Source: Arthrobacter sp.
GTDB taxonomy: Bacteria > Actinomycetota > Actinomycetes > Actinomycetales > Micrococcaceae
DNA: 64,000 nt
Reading direction: 5' to 3'
Assembly: GCF_031179985.1 (NCBI RefSeq)
Contig: NZ_JAPSHJ010000006.1
Span: 55,845-119,844, forward strand
The notes below the pieces were generated by a model. The model did not search any database and was not told where the DNA came from. It saw only the letters and a list, made by a program, of their open reading frames with translations. Made by a program: the position numbers and the translations under genes. Of the stretch, positions 54,707 through 63,494 are shown in pieces. The stretch's first letter is position 1, and every line of letters begins with the position of its first letter.

Positions 54707-56170
54707 ATGGCATCCTCCCCACAGCTCCAGGACCGTCCCAGGGTACTCGTCGTCGGCGGCGGGTACGTCGGCCTGTACGTAGCCCTCAAACTGCAGAAGA
54801 AGATCGCGAATGCCGGTGGCATCGTCACCCTCGTTGATCCGCTGCCTTACATGACCTACCAGCCGTTCCTGCCTGAGGTTGCCGGCGGAAACATCGAGGC
54901 ACGCCATGCCGTTGTTTCCCACCGCCAGCACCTCAAGCAGACCGAGCTGATCCAGGGCCGTGTCGTTTCCATCGACCACGCCAACCGGACGGCCGTTGTG
55001 GCACCGGCAGATGGCGGCGCCAACTTTGAAGTTCCTTACTTCGACGTCGTAGTGGCGGCAGGTGCCATTACGCGCACCTTCCCCATCAAGGGACTCGCTG
55101 ACAAGGGGATCGGCCTCAAGACCATCGAGGAAGCTGTTGCGCTCCGCAACAAGGTTCTCGAGCGGATCGAAGCCGCCTCCGTCATGACTGACCCTGCCGA
55201 ACGCGCACGGGCCCTCACTTTCGTGGTTGTGGGCGGTGGCTTCGCAGGCATTGAGTGCATCACTGAGATGGAAGACCTGGCCCGCGCAGCCGTCCGGAAC
55301 AACCCCCGCATCAGCCAGGACGAAGTACGCTTCGTGCTGGTGGAAGCCATGGGCCGCATCATGCCCGAGGTCACGGAAAAGCAGGCCGAGTGGGTAGTGG
55401 AGCACCTCCGCAGCCGCGGTATCGAAGTGCTGCTGAACACGTCCCTTGACAGCGCCGAGAGCGCCCTCAAGCTGATTAACCTTCCGGATAAGACGCACGC
55501 GCAGGAATTCGAAGCTGACACCCTCGTCTGGACTGCAGGTGTGCAGGCAAACCCGATGGTCCGCTCCACCGATTTCCCCTTGGATGAGCGCGGACGTGTC
55601 CGCACGCTGCCGGACCTTCGTATCGGCGGAGACGAAGGCATTGTCGAAAACGCTTGGGCCGCCGGCGATGTCGCAGCAGTCCCTGACCTCTCCGGCGGGG
55701 GAGTGGGCGGCTTCTGCGTGCCCAACGCACAGCACGCGCTGCGCCAGGCCAAACGGCTTGCCAAGAACCTGTGGGCTTCCCGGTGGGAGAAGCCGCTTAA
55801 GGATTACAAGCACAAGAACCTGGGCGCTGTCGCTGGTTTCGGCGAATGGAAGGGCGTTGCCAACATCAATCTGATCGGCAGCATCGGCCTCAAGGGCGGA
55901 CTCGCCTGGCTGGCGCACCGCGGCTACCACGGAATGGCGATGCCCACCTTTGAGCGCAAGTTCCGGGTCATCCTCAACTGGATTGTCGCCTTCTTTGTTG
56001 GCCGCGACACCACTCAACTGATCGACCTCGACAACCCGCGCAGGGCCTTCGTTGCGGCTGCCACGCCGGCACCGAAGCCGGCCGCTGCCATCCAGCCGGA
56101 GATTCCCGCCGGCAAGCAGGGATCTCCAGCGGCCAAGGCCAAGGAATCAGTTTCAGCGGACAGCAAGTAA
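54707..56170 (+). CDS. ndh: Type II NADH dehydrogenase
   Basis: A 487-aa FAD/NAD oxidoreductase. Two Rossmann motifs are visible: VLVVGGGYVGLYVALKL (FAD) and FVVVGGGFAGIECITEM (NADH). The VWTAGVQANP and VENAWAAGDVAAVPD segments and the membrane-bound C-terminal amphipathic region (FRVILNWIVAFFVGRDTTQLIDL) are NDH-2 features. It transfers electrons from NADH to quinone without pumping. A TATTCT -10 ends six bases before ATG 54707, so it is leaderless. A Rex-like site lies over the promoter. The Ala/Pro/Lys-rich last 40 residues are a tail. Confidence 0.94.
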   Translation: MASSPQLQDRPRVLVVGGGYVGLYVALKLQKKIANAGGIVTLVDPLPYMTYQPFLPEVAGGNIEARHAVVSHRQHLKQTELIQGRVVSIDHANRTAVVAPADGGANFEVPYFDVVVAAGAITRTFPIKGLADKGIGLKTIEEAVALRNKVLERIEAASVMTDPAERARALTFVVVGGGFAGIECITEMEDLARAAVRNNPRISQDEVRFVLVEAMGRIMPEVTEKQAEWVVEHLRSRGIEVLLNTSLDSAESALKLINLPDKTHAQEFEADTLVWTAGVQANPMVRSTDFPLDERGRVRTLPDLRIGGDEGIVENAWAAGDVAAVPDLSGGGVGGFCVPNAQHALRQAKRLAKNLWASRWEKPLKDYKHKNLGAVAGFGEWKGVANINLIGSIGLKGGLAWLAHRGYHGMAMPTFERKFRVILNWIVAFFVGRDTTQLIDLDNPRRAFVAAATPAPKPAAAIQPEIPAGKQGSPAAKAKESVSADSK

Positions 56171-56198
56171 CTGCACTGACACACACTGTGTAAACGCC

Positions 56199-56236
56199 CG
56201 ACGGCGGCCGTCCCCTCCGGGGGATGGCCGCCGTCG
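56199..56236 (+). terminator. Intrinsic terminator after ndh
   Basis: CGACGGCGGCC pairs with GGCCGCCGTCG and continues through GTCCCC/GGGGAT to a small loop. It lies 29 bp after the ndh stop; the T tract is weak. Confidence 0.75.
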
Positions 56237-56305
56237 TGGTTAACGCGGCCCGACACTGCGGTTTCAGCTGGCTTGTCAGGAAGGCGGTTTACGTAGACTG
56301 GCCCC

Positions 56306-57250
56306 ATGACAGGCGAAAAAGACCTCCAGGCACTTCTGGCCACGATGCAGCCCGTTCTGCGGCAGGGCGACTACGTGTACGCTCTCTGGCCGCACGGTAA
56401 GCCACTGGGAGGCGGAATTGAAGCAGCTGTCCGGGAAGCCGAAGGCCTCACGGTAGTACTGCAGCGGAGTGAGGCCGACGGGCTGGGACTGAAGTACGAC
56501 TTCGTGGCATCCTGGATCACCCTCCAGGTGCACTCGGCCCTCGAAGCGGTGGGCCTTACAGCGGCGGTGAGCGCGGCCCTGACAGCAGCCAGGATCAGCT
56601 GCAACGTACTCGCTGGCTTCCACCACGATCATCTCCTGGTCCCTGTGGCCGATGCACCCCGAGCCATGGCAGTGCTGGCCGAGCTGGCGGCTGAGAACGC
56701 CCACGTTCCGGCGCCCCGGCTGCTGTTGCGCGATGAGCAGCCAGAGGACCGGGACGTGCTCCTGGAGCTCACTGCTGCGGCCTTCGCGATATCACCGGCT
56801 ACGGGCATGCCGGTTGAAGGCGAGCCAATCGAGGTGGAGGTGCTGCGCCAGCTTTTCGATTGTGATGAATACCTGCCGCAGTTCAGCATCGTTGCCGAAC
56901 TCGACGGCGAAATCGTGGGCCACGTTATCAGCACCCGAGGTTGGGTTAATGACCTGGAGCTGCTGGGACTGGGTCCCATAGGAGTGGTACCCAAGCTGCA
57001 GCGGCATGGCATAGGCTCGGCGCTGATCCACGAGACTGTGGTCCGCGCCAATGCAGCGGGGGAATGGGGCATCGCACTGCTGGGAAGCCCCGTTTACTAC
57101 GAGCGTTTCGGGTTTGTCCCATCAACCTCCCTGGGCATTGAACCGCCCAGCCCCGAGTGGGGTGACTACTTCCAGTTGCTGCCCCTGGCGGTCTGGCCCG
57201 GTGGCATCCATGGGACATTCCGGTACGCCGGGCCACTGGCACGCCTTTGA
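56306..57250 (+). CDS. ACT domain - GNAT acetyltransferase fusion
   Basis: A 314-aa two-domain protein. The N-terminal half (1-130) is a DUF2241/ACT-like domain with ISCNVLAGFHHDHLLVP, the family's signature. The C-terminal half (138-314) is a YhbS-type GNAT with GIGVVPKLQRHGIGSALI and the GSPVYYERFGFVPS segment. ACT-7 domains and GNATs usually occur as separate proteins, so an amino-acid-regulated acetyltransferase is plausible. A TAGACT -10 ends six bases before ATG 56306 (leaderless). It is not linked to an operon. Confidence 0.82.
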   Translation: MTGEKDLQALLATMQPVLRQGDYVYALWPHGKPLGGGIEAAVREAEGLTVVLQRSEADGLGLKYDFVASWITLQVHSALEAVGLTAAVSAALTAARISCNVLAGFHHDHLLVPVADAPRAMAVLAELAAENAHVPAPRLLLRDEQPEDRDVLLELTAAAFAISPATGMPVEGEPIEVEVLRQLFDCDEYLPQFSIVAELDGEIVGHVISTRGWVNDLELLGLGPIGVVPKLQRHGIGSALIHETVVRANAAGEWGIALLGSPVYYERFGFVPSTSLGIEPPSPEWGDYFQLLPLAVWPGGIHGTFRYAGPLARL

Positions 57251-57270
57251 CGGGATACCATTGACCGGGC

Positions 57271-57344
57271 GCCCCAGTAGCCCAATTGGCAGAGGCAGCG
57301 GACTTAAAATCCGCGTGTTGTGGGTTCGAGTCCCACCTGGGGCA
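57271..57344 (+). tRNA. tRNA-Leu(UAA), short type
   Basis: A complete cloverleaf: acceptor GCCCCAG/CTGGGGC, D stem GCC/GGC, anticodon stem GCGGA/TCCGC with loop CTTAAAA, T arm GTGGG-TTCGAGT-CCCAC and discriminator A. The anticodon TAA would read UUA/UUG leucine. The variable loop is only five bases, unlike the long variable arm of normal tRNA-Leu, and the tRNA is 74 bases. The 3' CCA is not encoded. Confidence 0.9.
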
Positions 57345-57472
57345 CTTCACTGCAACGGCTTGGTTCTCCAAGGCCGGTGCAGCTCTTGCGTTCCCTTTTG
57401 AGCGCCCCGCTGTCCCTCACCTTGGCTCGTCATGCCCGTTAGGTGTCCCATAGGCAACGAGTGTTATAAGGA

Positions 57473-57488
57473 TGTGACCGTAGTCACT
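57473..57488. promoter_or_regulatory. CRP/GlxR-like site before livK
   Basis: TGTGACCGTAGTCACT matches TGTGA-N6-TCACA at nine of ten fixed positions. It is about 100 bp upstream of the branched-chain amino-acid binding protein. A CRP/GlxR family regulator is the probable ligand. Confidence 0.55.
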
Positions 57489-57589
57489 TATCTTCAGGCC
57501 TAAATTGCACTAGCTTGAAAGTTAAACCCAGGAACACCTGGTAATTCGCATCAAAGGCCGTTCGCACCTTTCGATCGAGGAGATTCTAA

Positions 57590-58939
57590 ATGATTGCAAT
57601 TCCCCAGGCAGCGCCGCGGGTTGCTAAGCTCACAGCGCTTAGCTTCGGTGTCGCTCTTCTGGCTACGGCTTGTGGCGGTTCACCAACCCCCGGGTCGACA
57701 GAAACCACCACGGCACCGTCCGCAGGGATCGCGTGCCCCGCTGGAGCAGGAGGCGGCACCACCACCCCGCCTGCGGCAACAGCCGGTTCCGTCCCTCAGT
57801 CAACCACCACCACCGATACACCCTTGAAGATCGGCTCGCTCCTGCCGACGACGGGCAACCTGGCCTTCCTTGGCCCACCCGAGATTGCCGGTGTTAACCT
57901 CGGCATCCAGGAAGTCAATGCTGCCGGCGGTGTCCTTGGTAAGCCTGTAGAAGTTATCCACCGCGACTCCGGTGACACCAAGACGGACATTGCCACGCAG
58001 TCCACTTCTGCTCTGCTCGGCCAGGGAGTCAGCGCTATTGTCGGCGCAGCCTCATCGTCCGTCTCCAAGACGGTTATCAACCAGATCACCGGCGCGGGAG
58101 TCATCCACTTCTCGCCGGCGAACACTTCGCCCGACTTCACCACGTGGGACGACAAGGGCCTCTACTGGCGTACTGCGCCTTCTGACGTCCTGCAGGGTAA
58201 GGTCCTCGGAAACTACATGGCCACCTGTGGTGCCCAGACCGTGGGCATGATCGTCCTGAACGATGCCTATGGAACCGGCCTGCAGAAGAACGTCAAGGAA
58301 GCCTTCGAGGCAGCCGGCGGCAAGGTTGTTGCCGAAGAGCTGTACAACACGGGTGACTCCCAGTTCAGCAGCCAGGTTGACAAGGTCATCGCCGCGAAGC
58401 CGGATGCCATCGCCCTGATCACCTTCGACGAGGCAAAGAGCATCATTCCGCTTCTGACGGGCAAGGGTGTCAAGGCAAACCAGATGTTCCTTGTGGACGG
58501 CAACATGGCTGACTACAGCAAGGACCTGCAGCCGGGTACCTTGAAGGGCGCCCAGGGAACCATCCCTGGCACGTTCGCCAAGGACGACTTCAAGAAGAAG
58601 CTGCTGGCCATCGATCCGGGCCTGAAGGACTACAGCTACTCCGGAGAGTCCTACGACGCCGTGAACCTGATCGCATTGGCCTCGGAAGCGGCCAAGAGCA
58701 CCAACGGTGTGGAGATTGCCAAGCAGCTGAAGTCAGTCTCCGAAACCGGTGAAAAGTGCAGCGATTACGCTTCCTGCGTCACGTTGCTTCGCGACGGCAA
58801 GGATATCGACTACGACGGCCAGTCCGGCCCCGTAACGTTCTCCGACGCTGGTGACCCGACGGAAGCCTACATTGGCATCTACGAGTACCAGGACGACAAC
58901 AAGTACACACCGGTGAAGGAAGAATTCGGCAAGCTGTAA
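57590..58939 (+). CDS. livK: Branched-chain amino acid ABC transporter substrate-binding lipoprotein
   Basis: A 449-aa lipoprotein. LLATACGG is the lipobox. After a Pro/Thr/Ala-rich linker (residues 33-70) comes the LivJ/K fold: LKIGSLLPTTGNLAFLGPPEIAGVNL, DTKTDIATQSTSALLGQGVSAIVGAASS, MIVLNDAYGTGLQ. It captures branched-chain amino acids or related amides outside the cell. ATG 57590 follows GAGGAG. A CRP/GlxR-like site and a GGCCTAAATTG motif lie upstream. It is convergent with livHMGF, which encodes the rest of the importer. Confidence 0.92.
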   Translation: MIAIPQAAPRVAKLTALSFGVALLATACGGSPTPGSTETTTAPSAGIACPAGAGGGTTTPPAATAGSVPQSTTTTDTPLKIGSLLPTTGNLAFLGPPEIAGVNLGIQEVNAAGGVLGKPVEVIHRDSGDTKTDIATQSTSALLGQGVSAIVGAASSSVSKTVINQITGAGVIHFSPANTSPDFTTWDDKGLYWRTAPSDVLQGKVLGNYMATCGAQTVGMIVLNDAYGTGLQKNVKEAFEAAGGKVVAEELYNTGDSQFSSQVDKVIAAKPDAIALITFDEAKSIIPLLTGKGVKANQMFLVDGNMADYSKDLQPGTLKGAQGTIPGTFAKDDFKKKLLAIDPGLKDYSYSGESYDAVNLIALASEAAKSTNGVEIAKQLKSVSETGEKCSDYASCVTLLRDGKDIDYDGQSGPVTFSDAGDPTEAYIGIYEYQDDNKYTPVKEEFGKL

Positions 58940-58964
58940 AGCCGGGCACTAACCGACACTACAG

Positions 58965-59009
58965 AAGGCCCCCGTCCCAGGCAGTTTACAAGCCTGGGAC
59001 GGGGGCCTT
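58965..59009 (+). terminator. Intrinsic terminator after livK
   Basis: AAGGCCCCCGTCCCAGGC pairs perfectly with GCCTGGGACGGGGGCCTT around AGTTTACAA. It lies 25 bp after the livK stop. Confidence 0.92.
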
Positions 59010-59093
59010 CCTGTGTACCGGGGACGAGCCGCCCGGCAAAGTGACGTCAGGCCGCCGAACAGGGTAGGTCCCCGGCCGGCGGCAATGGCATAC

Positions 59094-59137
59094 AAGGCAG
59101 AGGGGCCGTCACCGGATGGTGACGGCCCCTCTGCCTT
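59094..59137 (-). terminator. Intrinsic terminator of the livHMGF operon
   Basis: AAGGCAGAGGGGCCGTCACC pairs perfectly with its 20-base complement around GGAT. It lies just after livF (minus strand). With the hairpin at 58965-59009 it insulates two convergent units of the same importer. Confidence 0.9.
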
Positions 59138-59162
59138 GCGGTTTATCTGGTCAGATACTTCT

Positions 59163-59936
59163 TTACTCCACTGTGTCTGCCAAGGTCCCCAGGTAGAGCT
59201 GGATGACCTTGGGATCCTTCATGAGTTCGCGACCGGTACCCGTGTAGGCGTCCTTCCCTTGATCCAGGACATAGCCGCGGTCACAGATCTGCAGGCAGCG
59301 GCGTGCGTTCTGCTCCACCATGATTACCGAGACACCTGCCCGGTTGATCTCGTGGACCCGGAGGAACGTCTCGTCCTGTTTGACAGGTGAAAGGCCGGCA
59401 GAGGGCTCGTCCAGCAGCAGTACAGCCGGTTCCATCATGAGCGCGCGCCCCATGGCAACCATCTGGCGTTCACCACCGGAAAGGGAGCCTGCACGCTGGG
59501 CCCGCCGCTTGCCGAGTTCGGGAAAGAGGCTGGTGACGAACTCAAACCTCTTCGCGAAGTCTTTGGGCCGCTGGAACATGCCCATCTGCATGTTCTCCTC
59601 GATGGTGAGGGTGGCAAACACATTGTTGTTCTGCGGTACAAACCCGACACCTTGAGTGACGAGCTTGTTCGCCTTGAGCCCGGTGATGTCCTGTCCCCGC
59701 ACCACTACAGAGCCTGAGTGGACTTTGACGAGCCCGAACATGGCTTTCAACAGCGTGGACTTACCGGCGCCGTTGGGGCCGATGATGCCGATCAGCTCGC
59801 CCTTCCGTGCTTCAATGCTGCAGCCGTTAAGGATGTTTACGCCTGGAAGATAACCGGCCACAAGATCGGTGACTTTTACGACGACGTCATCTGTGGAGGC
59901 CATTTGAGGTGACGTGGCTGCGCTGGTTGCACTCAT
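59163..59936 (-). CDS. livF: Branched-chain amino acid ABC transporter ATP-binding protein LivF
   Basis: A 257-aa ATPase. Walker [13 protein letters not shown], the QNNNVFATLTIEENM Q-loop, LSGGERQMVAMGRAL and DEPSAGLSP are LivF features. It has an N-terminal 15-residue extension. Its ATG overlaps the livG stop by four bases. It energises import of branched-chain amino acids with LivG. The last gene of livHMGF, followed by a strong terminator. Confidence 0.95.
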   Translation of the reverse strand: MSATSAATSPQMASTDDVVVKVTDLVAGYLPGVNILNGCSIEARKGELIGIIGPNGAGKSTLLKAMFGLVKVHSGSVVVRGQDITGLKANKLVTQGVGFVPQNNNVFATLTIEENMQMGMFQRPKDFAKRFEFVTSLFPELGKRRAQRAGSLSGGERQMVAMGRALMMEPAVLLLDEPSAGLSPVKQDETFLRVHEINRAGVSVIMVEQNARRCLQICDRGYVLDQGKDAYTGTGRELMKDPKVIQLYLGTLADTVE

Positions 59937-61069
59937 TCTTTGTCCTTATCTGTGCGGCCAGGATCTGCCATGCCTGACTCGGGGGAGTTGGGCTGGTCGG
60001 AACCAGGTGCCTGGAGGCTTTCTTGGCTCAGGTCCGGTTGTTGAGTGTCGGCCTCCCTGATCTTGGGCACCACTGAATCAACCGCTATGATTCCGGCGTT
60101 GTCGGTACCCACGATGGATTCCTCGTCGGCTTCGAGTACTGCCTCCAGTTCCTTGATGCCTTCGGTGTCACCAAGATCCACATCGTGGTGGGCACCAAGG
60201 TAGGCGTCAATAACAGCAGGGTTCTTCATCACTTCGCCGGGAGGACCTTCAGCCACGATCTTTCCTTCGGCCATGACGACAACCCAGTCGGCGATGTGCC
60301 TGACCATGTTCATGTCGTGCTCCACGAACAGCACGGTCATGCCTTCGGCCTTGAGGTTCTTGATGTGGTCCAGCAGCGACTGGGTCAGGGCCGGGTTCAC
60401 CCCGGCCATGGGCTCGTCCAACATGACCAGCCGGGGCCGGACCATCAAGGAACGAGCCATCTCAAGCAACTTGCGTTGTCCGCCGGAAAGAGACGCTGCG
60501 TAATCGTCCTTCTTGGCGTCGAGCTTGAATTTCTCGAGCAAGGCGTCGGCCTGGGCGGTAAGTTCCTTCTCCCGGCTGCCCCAAATGCCTTTGAAGAGTG
60601 CCTTGGAGAGCCGTTCGCCTGGCTGGTCCGCGCCACCAAGCCGCATGTTCTCCATCACGGTGAGCTTGCCCATGACTTTGGTCAGCTGGAAGGTGCGCAC
60701 CATGCCCATACGGGCCAGCTTGTAGGAGGGCACGCCCTCAATGTTTTTGCCGTCGAACTGCCATTTTCCGGAGTTGGGTGTATCGAAACCGGTGAGGAGA
60801 TTGAAGAGTGTCGTCTTCCCGGCCCCGTTGGGGCCGATGAGAGCTGTGATTTTGTGCCGCGGGATTTCGAGGTATTGGACATCGACGGCGTTGATGCCGC
60901 CGAAGCTCCGGGTGACGTTTTCGGCCACAACGATAGGGTCCCTCTTCTTGCAGCCAGGGGCGATTTCGCCGGCGGCAATCGGACTGCTATCCGTCATGTA
61001 GTCAACGCCGGTGGTGCTTTGCGCGGTGCTGCCTGTGGTGTTGCTTGTTGAATGCGCGCTGTGGCTCAT
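59933..61069 (-). CDS. livG: Branched-chain amino acid ABC transporter ATP-binding protein LivG, extended
   Basis: A 378-aa ATPase with Walker A GPNGAGKTTLFN, FQLTKVMGKLTVMENM, LSGGQRKLLEMARSLM and the DEPMAGVNPAL motif of LivG. It is about 100 residues longer than usual. There is an N-terminal Ser/Thr-rich stretch (about 40 residues) and an acidic, Pro/Ser-rich C-terminal tail (from IKELEAVLEADEE to the end) of about 85 residues, both likely disordered. The start overlaps the livM stop (ATGA) and has GAAGGAG about 11 bases upstream. Whether the tail regulates the transporter is unknown. Confidence 0.93.
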   Translation of the reverse strand: MSHSAHSTSNTTGSTAQSTTGVDYMTDSSPIAAGEIAPGCKKRDPIVVAENVTRSFGGINAVDVQYLEIPRHKITALIGPNGAGKTTLFNLLTGFDTPNSGKWQFDGKNIEGVPSYKLARMGMVRTFQLTKVMGKLTVMENMRLGGADQPGERLSKALFKGIWGSREKELTAQADALLEKFKLDAKKDDYAASLSGGQRKLLEMARSLMVRPRLVMLDEPMAGVNPALTQSLLDHIKNLKAEGMTVLFVEHDMNMVRHIADWVVVMAEGKIVAEGPPGEVMKNPAVIDAYLGAHHDVDLGDTEGIKELEAVLEADEESIVGTDNAGIIAVDSVVPKIREADTQQPDLSQESLQAPGSDQPNSPESGMADPGRTDKDKE

Positions 61070-62034
61070 GCGAACGCCAGCTCCTTCTTATTGCCAAAGA
61101 CACCCTGGGGTCTGAAGATCATCAGCAGCATCAGGGCGATGCCAACCAGGATGTAGCGCAGCTGGCCCGCCTGGACCGTGGTCAGCCAGGTCACTGCGCC
61201 GGATTCGATGAGACCGTAAAGGATGCCCTGGGTCAGGGACAGGACTACCCAGAAGATCATGGCGCCCACCACAGGCCCCAGGACCGTTGACATGCCGCCC
61301 AGGAGGAGGCACGTCCAGAGGAAGAACGTGAGTTCAGTTCCGTAGTTGGCGGGCTGGACGGCGCCCCGGGGCAAGGTGAACACCATGCCTGCGAAGGCGC
61401 CCAGGACGCCGCCGATCACCAGTGCCTGCATCTTGTAGGCGTAGACGTTTTTGCCGAGGGAACGGACGGCGTTCTCGTCTTCGCGGATGCCCTTCAATAC
61501 ACGGCCCCAGGGGCTGCGCATCAGGAGCCAAACGACGAGGCAGCACACGATCACCAGGGCCCACGCTACGACCCGGATGAAGAAGTCACGATTGTTCATG
61601 CCCATGTAGGAACCCTCAGGGAAGGGGTTCATGGCGTAGAAACCGCCTTCGAAAGCCCCGAGGCCGTCGGCTGATCCGGTGACGGCATCAAGCTGGTTGG
61701 TTGTGACGATGTACCGCACGATTTCTGCAGCGGCGATGGTCACAATGGCCAGGTAGTCAGCCCGCAGCCGCAGGGTGGGGATACCCAGCAACAGTGCAAA
61801 AAGTGCGGAACAGATGACGGCGATGAGCAGTCCGACGAAGAACGGAACGCCGAAGGTCAGTGTGGAGATGGCAAAGCCGTAAGCTCCTACGGCCATGAAA
61901 CCGGCCTGGCCGAAGTTCAGCAGGCCCGAGTAGCCGAAGTGGACGGCGAGGCCGAGGGCGGCGAGGGCGTACGCCGCCGTCGTCGGAGTGAAGAGCTCAC
62001 TGAGGGCACTGGAAAAAATAAATCCGAAGTCCAT
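61066..62034 (-). CDS. livM: Branched-chain amino acid ABC transporter permease LivM
   Basis: A 322-aa permease with about nine hydrophobic segments. It has the GYSGLLNFGQAGFMAVGAYGFA block, the TLRLRADYLAIVTIAAAEI EAA-like segment and KGIREDENAVRSLGKNVYAYKMQAL coupling loop. It forms a heterodimer with LivH. It lies nine bases after livH and overlaps livG by four bases. Normal length for the family. Confidence 0.94.
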   Translation of the reverse strand: MDFGFIFSSALSELFTPTTAAYALAALGLAVHFGYSGLLNFGQAGFMAVGAYGFAISTLTFGVPFFVGLLIAVICSALFALLLGIPTLRLRADYLAIVTIAAAEIVRYIVTTNQLDAVTGSADGLGAFEGGFYAMNPFPEGSYMGMNNRDFFIRVVAWALVIVCCLVVWLLMRSPWGRVLKGIREDENAVRSLGKNVYAYKMQALVIGGVLGAFAGMVFTLPRGAVQPANYGTELTFFLWTCLLLGGMSTVLGPVVGAMIFWVVLSLTQGILYGLIESGAVTWLTTVQAGQLRYILVGIALMLLMIFRPQGVFGNKKELAFA

Positions 62035-62043
62035 GGCTGTCTC

Positions 62044-63384
62044 CTAACCCACACGCTCACGCCGGCCGAGGATTCCCTGCGGGCGGAACAAGAGGACGAT
62101 GATCATGATGAAGAGGGCGCCCACATACTTGAGGTCGGCAGCCAGTCCGAAGACAGTGGTCAGTTCGACGAAGATGCCAACGATGATGGATCCCACCAGG
62201 GCACCGAATACGGTTCCCAGACCGCCGAGGGTGACCCCGGCGAAAATCAGCAACAGGATCTGCGAGCCCATATCGAAGGTAACTCCAGGCCGGTAGTAGG
62301 CCCAGAGAATGCCTCCAAGGGCGGCAAGCATTCCACCGGCGACCCACACGATGCGGATAACGCCGTCGACGTCGATACCTGAGGCTGCCGCCAAGGCCGG
62401 GTTGTCAGCCACAGCGCGTGTGGCCTTTCCCAGACGGGTCTTGAGCAGGACGATGCCGATCACGGCGATGACAACCGCGCTAATGATCAGCGACCACAGA
62501 TTGTTGGGGGAGATGGACACCGGGCCGAGTTGAATCTCGGGGGACTGGGCGAAGGGCAGCTGCTGGGTGGCTCCGCCAAAGTTGAACTGGATGACGTAGC
62601 GGACGGCGAGGGCGAGCCCGATGCTCACAATCATCATGGGGACAAGTCCGGTACCGCGACCGCGCAGGGGCTTCCAGAGGCCGGCATCCTGAACATAGCC
62701 GGCGAGCCCACCGAAGATGAGTGCAAGAAGTCCCGCGAGCCAGAAGGGCAGATTCATGGCGCTGAGCCCGAACATAACCACTGCACCCAAGGTCACCATC
62801 TCGCCATGGGCGAAGTTCGTCAGGCCCGTGGTGCCGAAGATAAGGGAAAGGCCAACAGAAGCCAGGGCCAGCAGGAGGCCAAAGCTCAGGCCTGCCACCA
62901 GACGGTTGAGGAGATTCTGTGCGAAGTTCTGCTCCTCAATCACTATGCCTTTGCCAAAGGCGAAAATCACCGAGAGATTGGAGGTCTGGCTGAAGGTTAC
63001 GCTGCGGGGGTTCTCCTGGCCTTCCGCCAGCTTGATGCCCTCTGGAAGCGTGGACTCGTCCAGCTCCACTTCATAGGTTCCCTGAGTAGGCACGCCGATA
63101 GTCCAGGCGCCGTTGGCGGCGGACTTTGCGGTTCCGGTGAAATCGCCGCTTGTGGCGGTGATGGTGACATCTGCGATGGGTTTACGCTCGTCATCCCGGA
63201 GGAAGCCGCTGATGCTGTTTTGGAACACCGTGGTGGTTGGTGACGGTGTGGGTGAGGGAGTGGTGGCTTGCGACGCCGGTGCGACGACGAGCAGGATTGT
63301 GATGATGGCGGCAAACACGGCCCCCACCGCTTTCAACAATCTGCCCCGTCTCCGGTGCAACGTGCCTCTCGGTGTGCTTCTCAA
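62044..63384 (-). CDS. livH: LivH permease fused to a secreted carboxypeptidase-regulatory-like domain
   Basis: A 446-aa protein in which the normal LivH core (from about residue 155: NRLVAGLSFGLLLALASVGLSLIFG and TNFAHGEMVTLGAV) is preceded by about 150 extra residues. These are a signal/membrane segment (AVFAAIITILLVVAPASQA), a Thr/Pro linker and a beta-sandwich of carboxypeptidase-regulatory-like type (SISGFLRDDERKPIADVTITATSG... GTYEVELDESTLPEG). The TTG start has GGAGG nine bases upstream. It may dock the binding protein or anchor to the wall. First gene of livHMGF. Confidence 0.92.
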   Translation of the reverse strand: MRSTPRGTLHRRRGRLLKAVGAVFAAIITILLVVAPASQATTPSPTPSPTTTVFQNSISGFLRDDERKPIADVTITATSGDFTGTAKSAANGAWTIGVPTQGTYEVELDESTLPEGIKLAEGQENPRSVTFSQTSNLSVIFAFGKGIVIEEQNFAQNLLNRLVAGLSFGLLLALASVGLSLIFGTTGLTNFAHGEMVTLGAVVMFGLSAMNLPFWLAGLLALIFGGLAGYVQDAGLWKPLRGRGTGLVPMMIVSIGLALAVRYVIQFNFGGATQQLPFAQSPEIQLGPVSISPNNLWSLIISAVVIAVIGIVLLKTRLGKATRAVADNPALAAASGIDVDGVIRIVWVAGGMLAALGGILWAYYRPGVTFDMGSQILLLIFAGVTLGGLGTVFGALVGSIIVGIFVELTTVFGLAADLKYVGALFIMIIVLLFRPQGILGRRERVG

Positions 63385-63494
63385 AATAAAAAACCTCCGC
63401 TTGGGGGGTGATCGGGTTGCGCCATTGCAACCACTGCGAACGATGCAGGCAACTAAAGGGTGGTGCGGTACTGCGATGCGAAACCGTAACGGCT

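Noticed and set aside
54689-56017. 442-codon minus-strand ORF in ndh
   Set aside because: Antisense shadow of NDH-2; lacks any motif.
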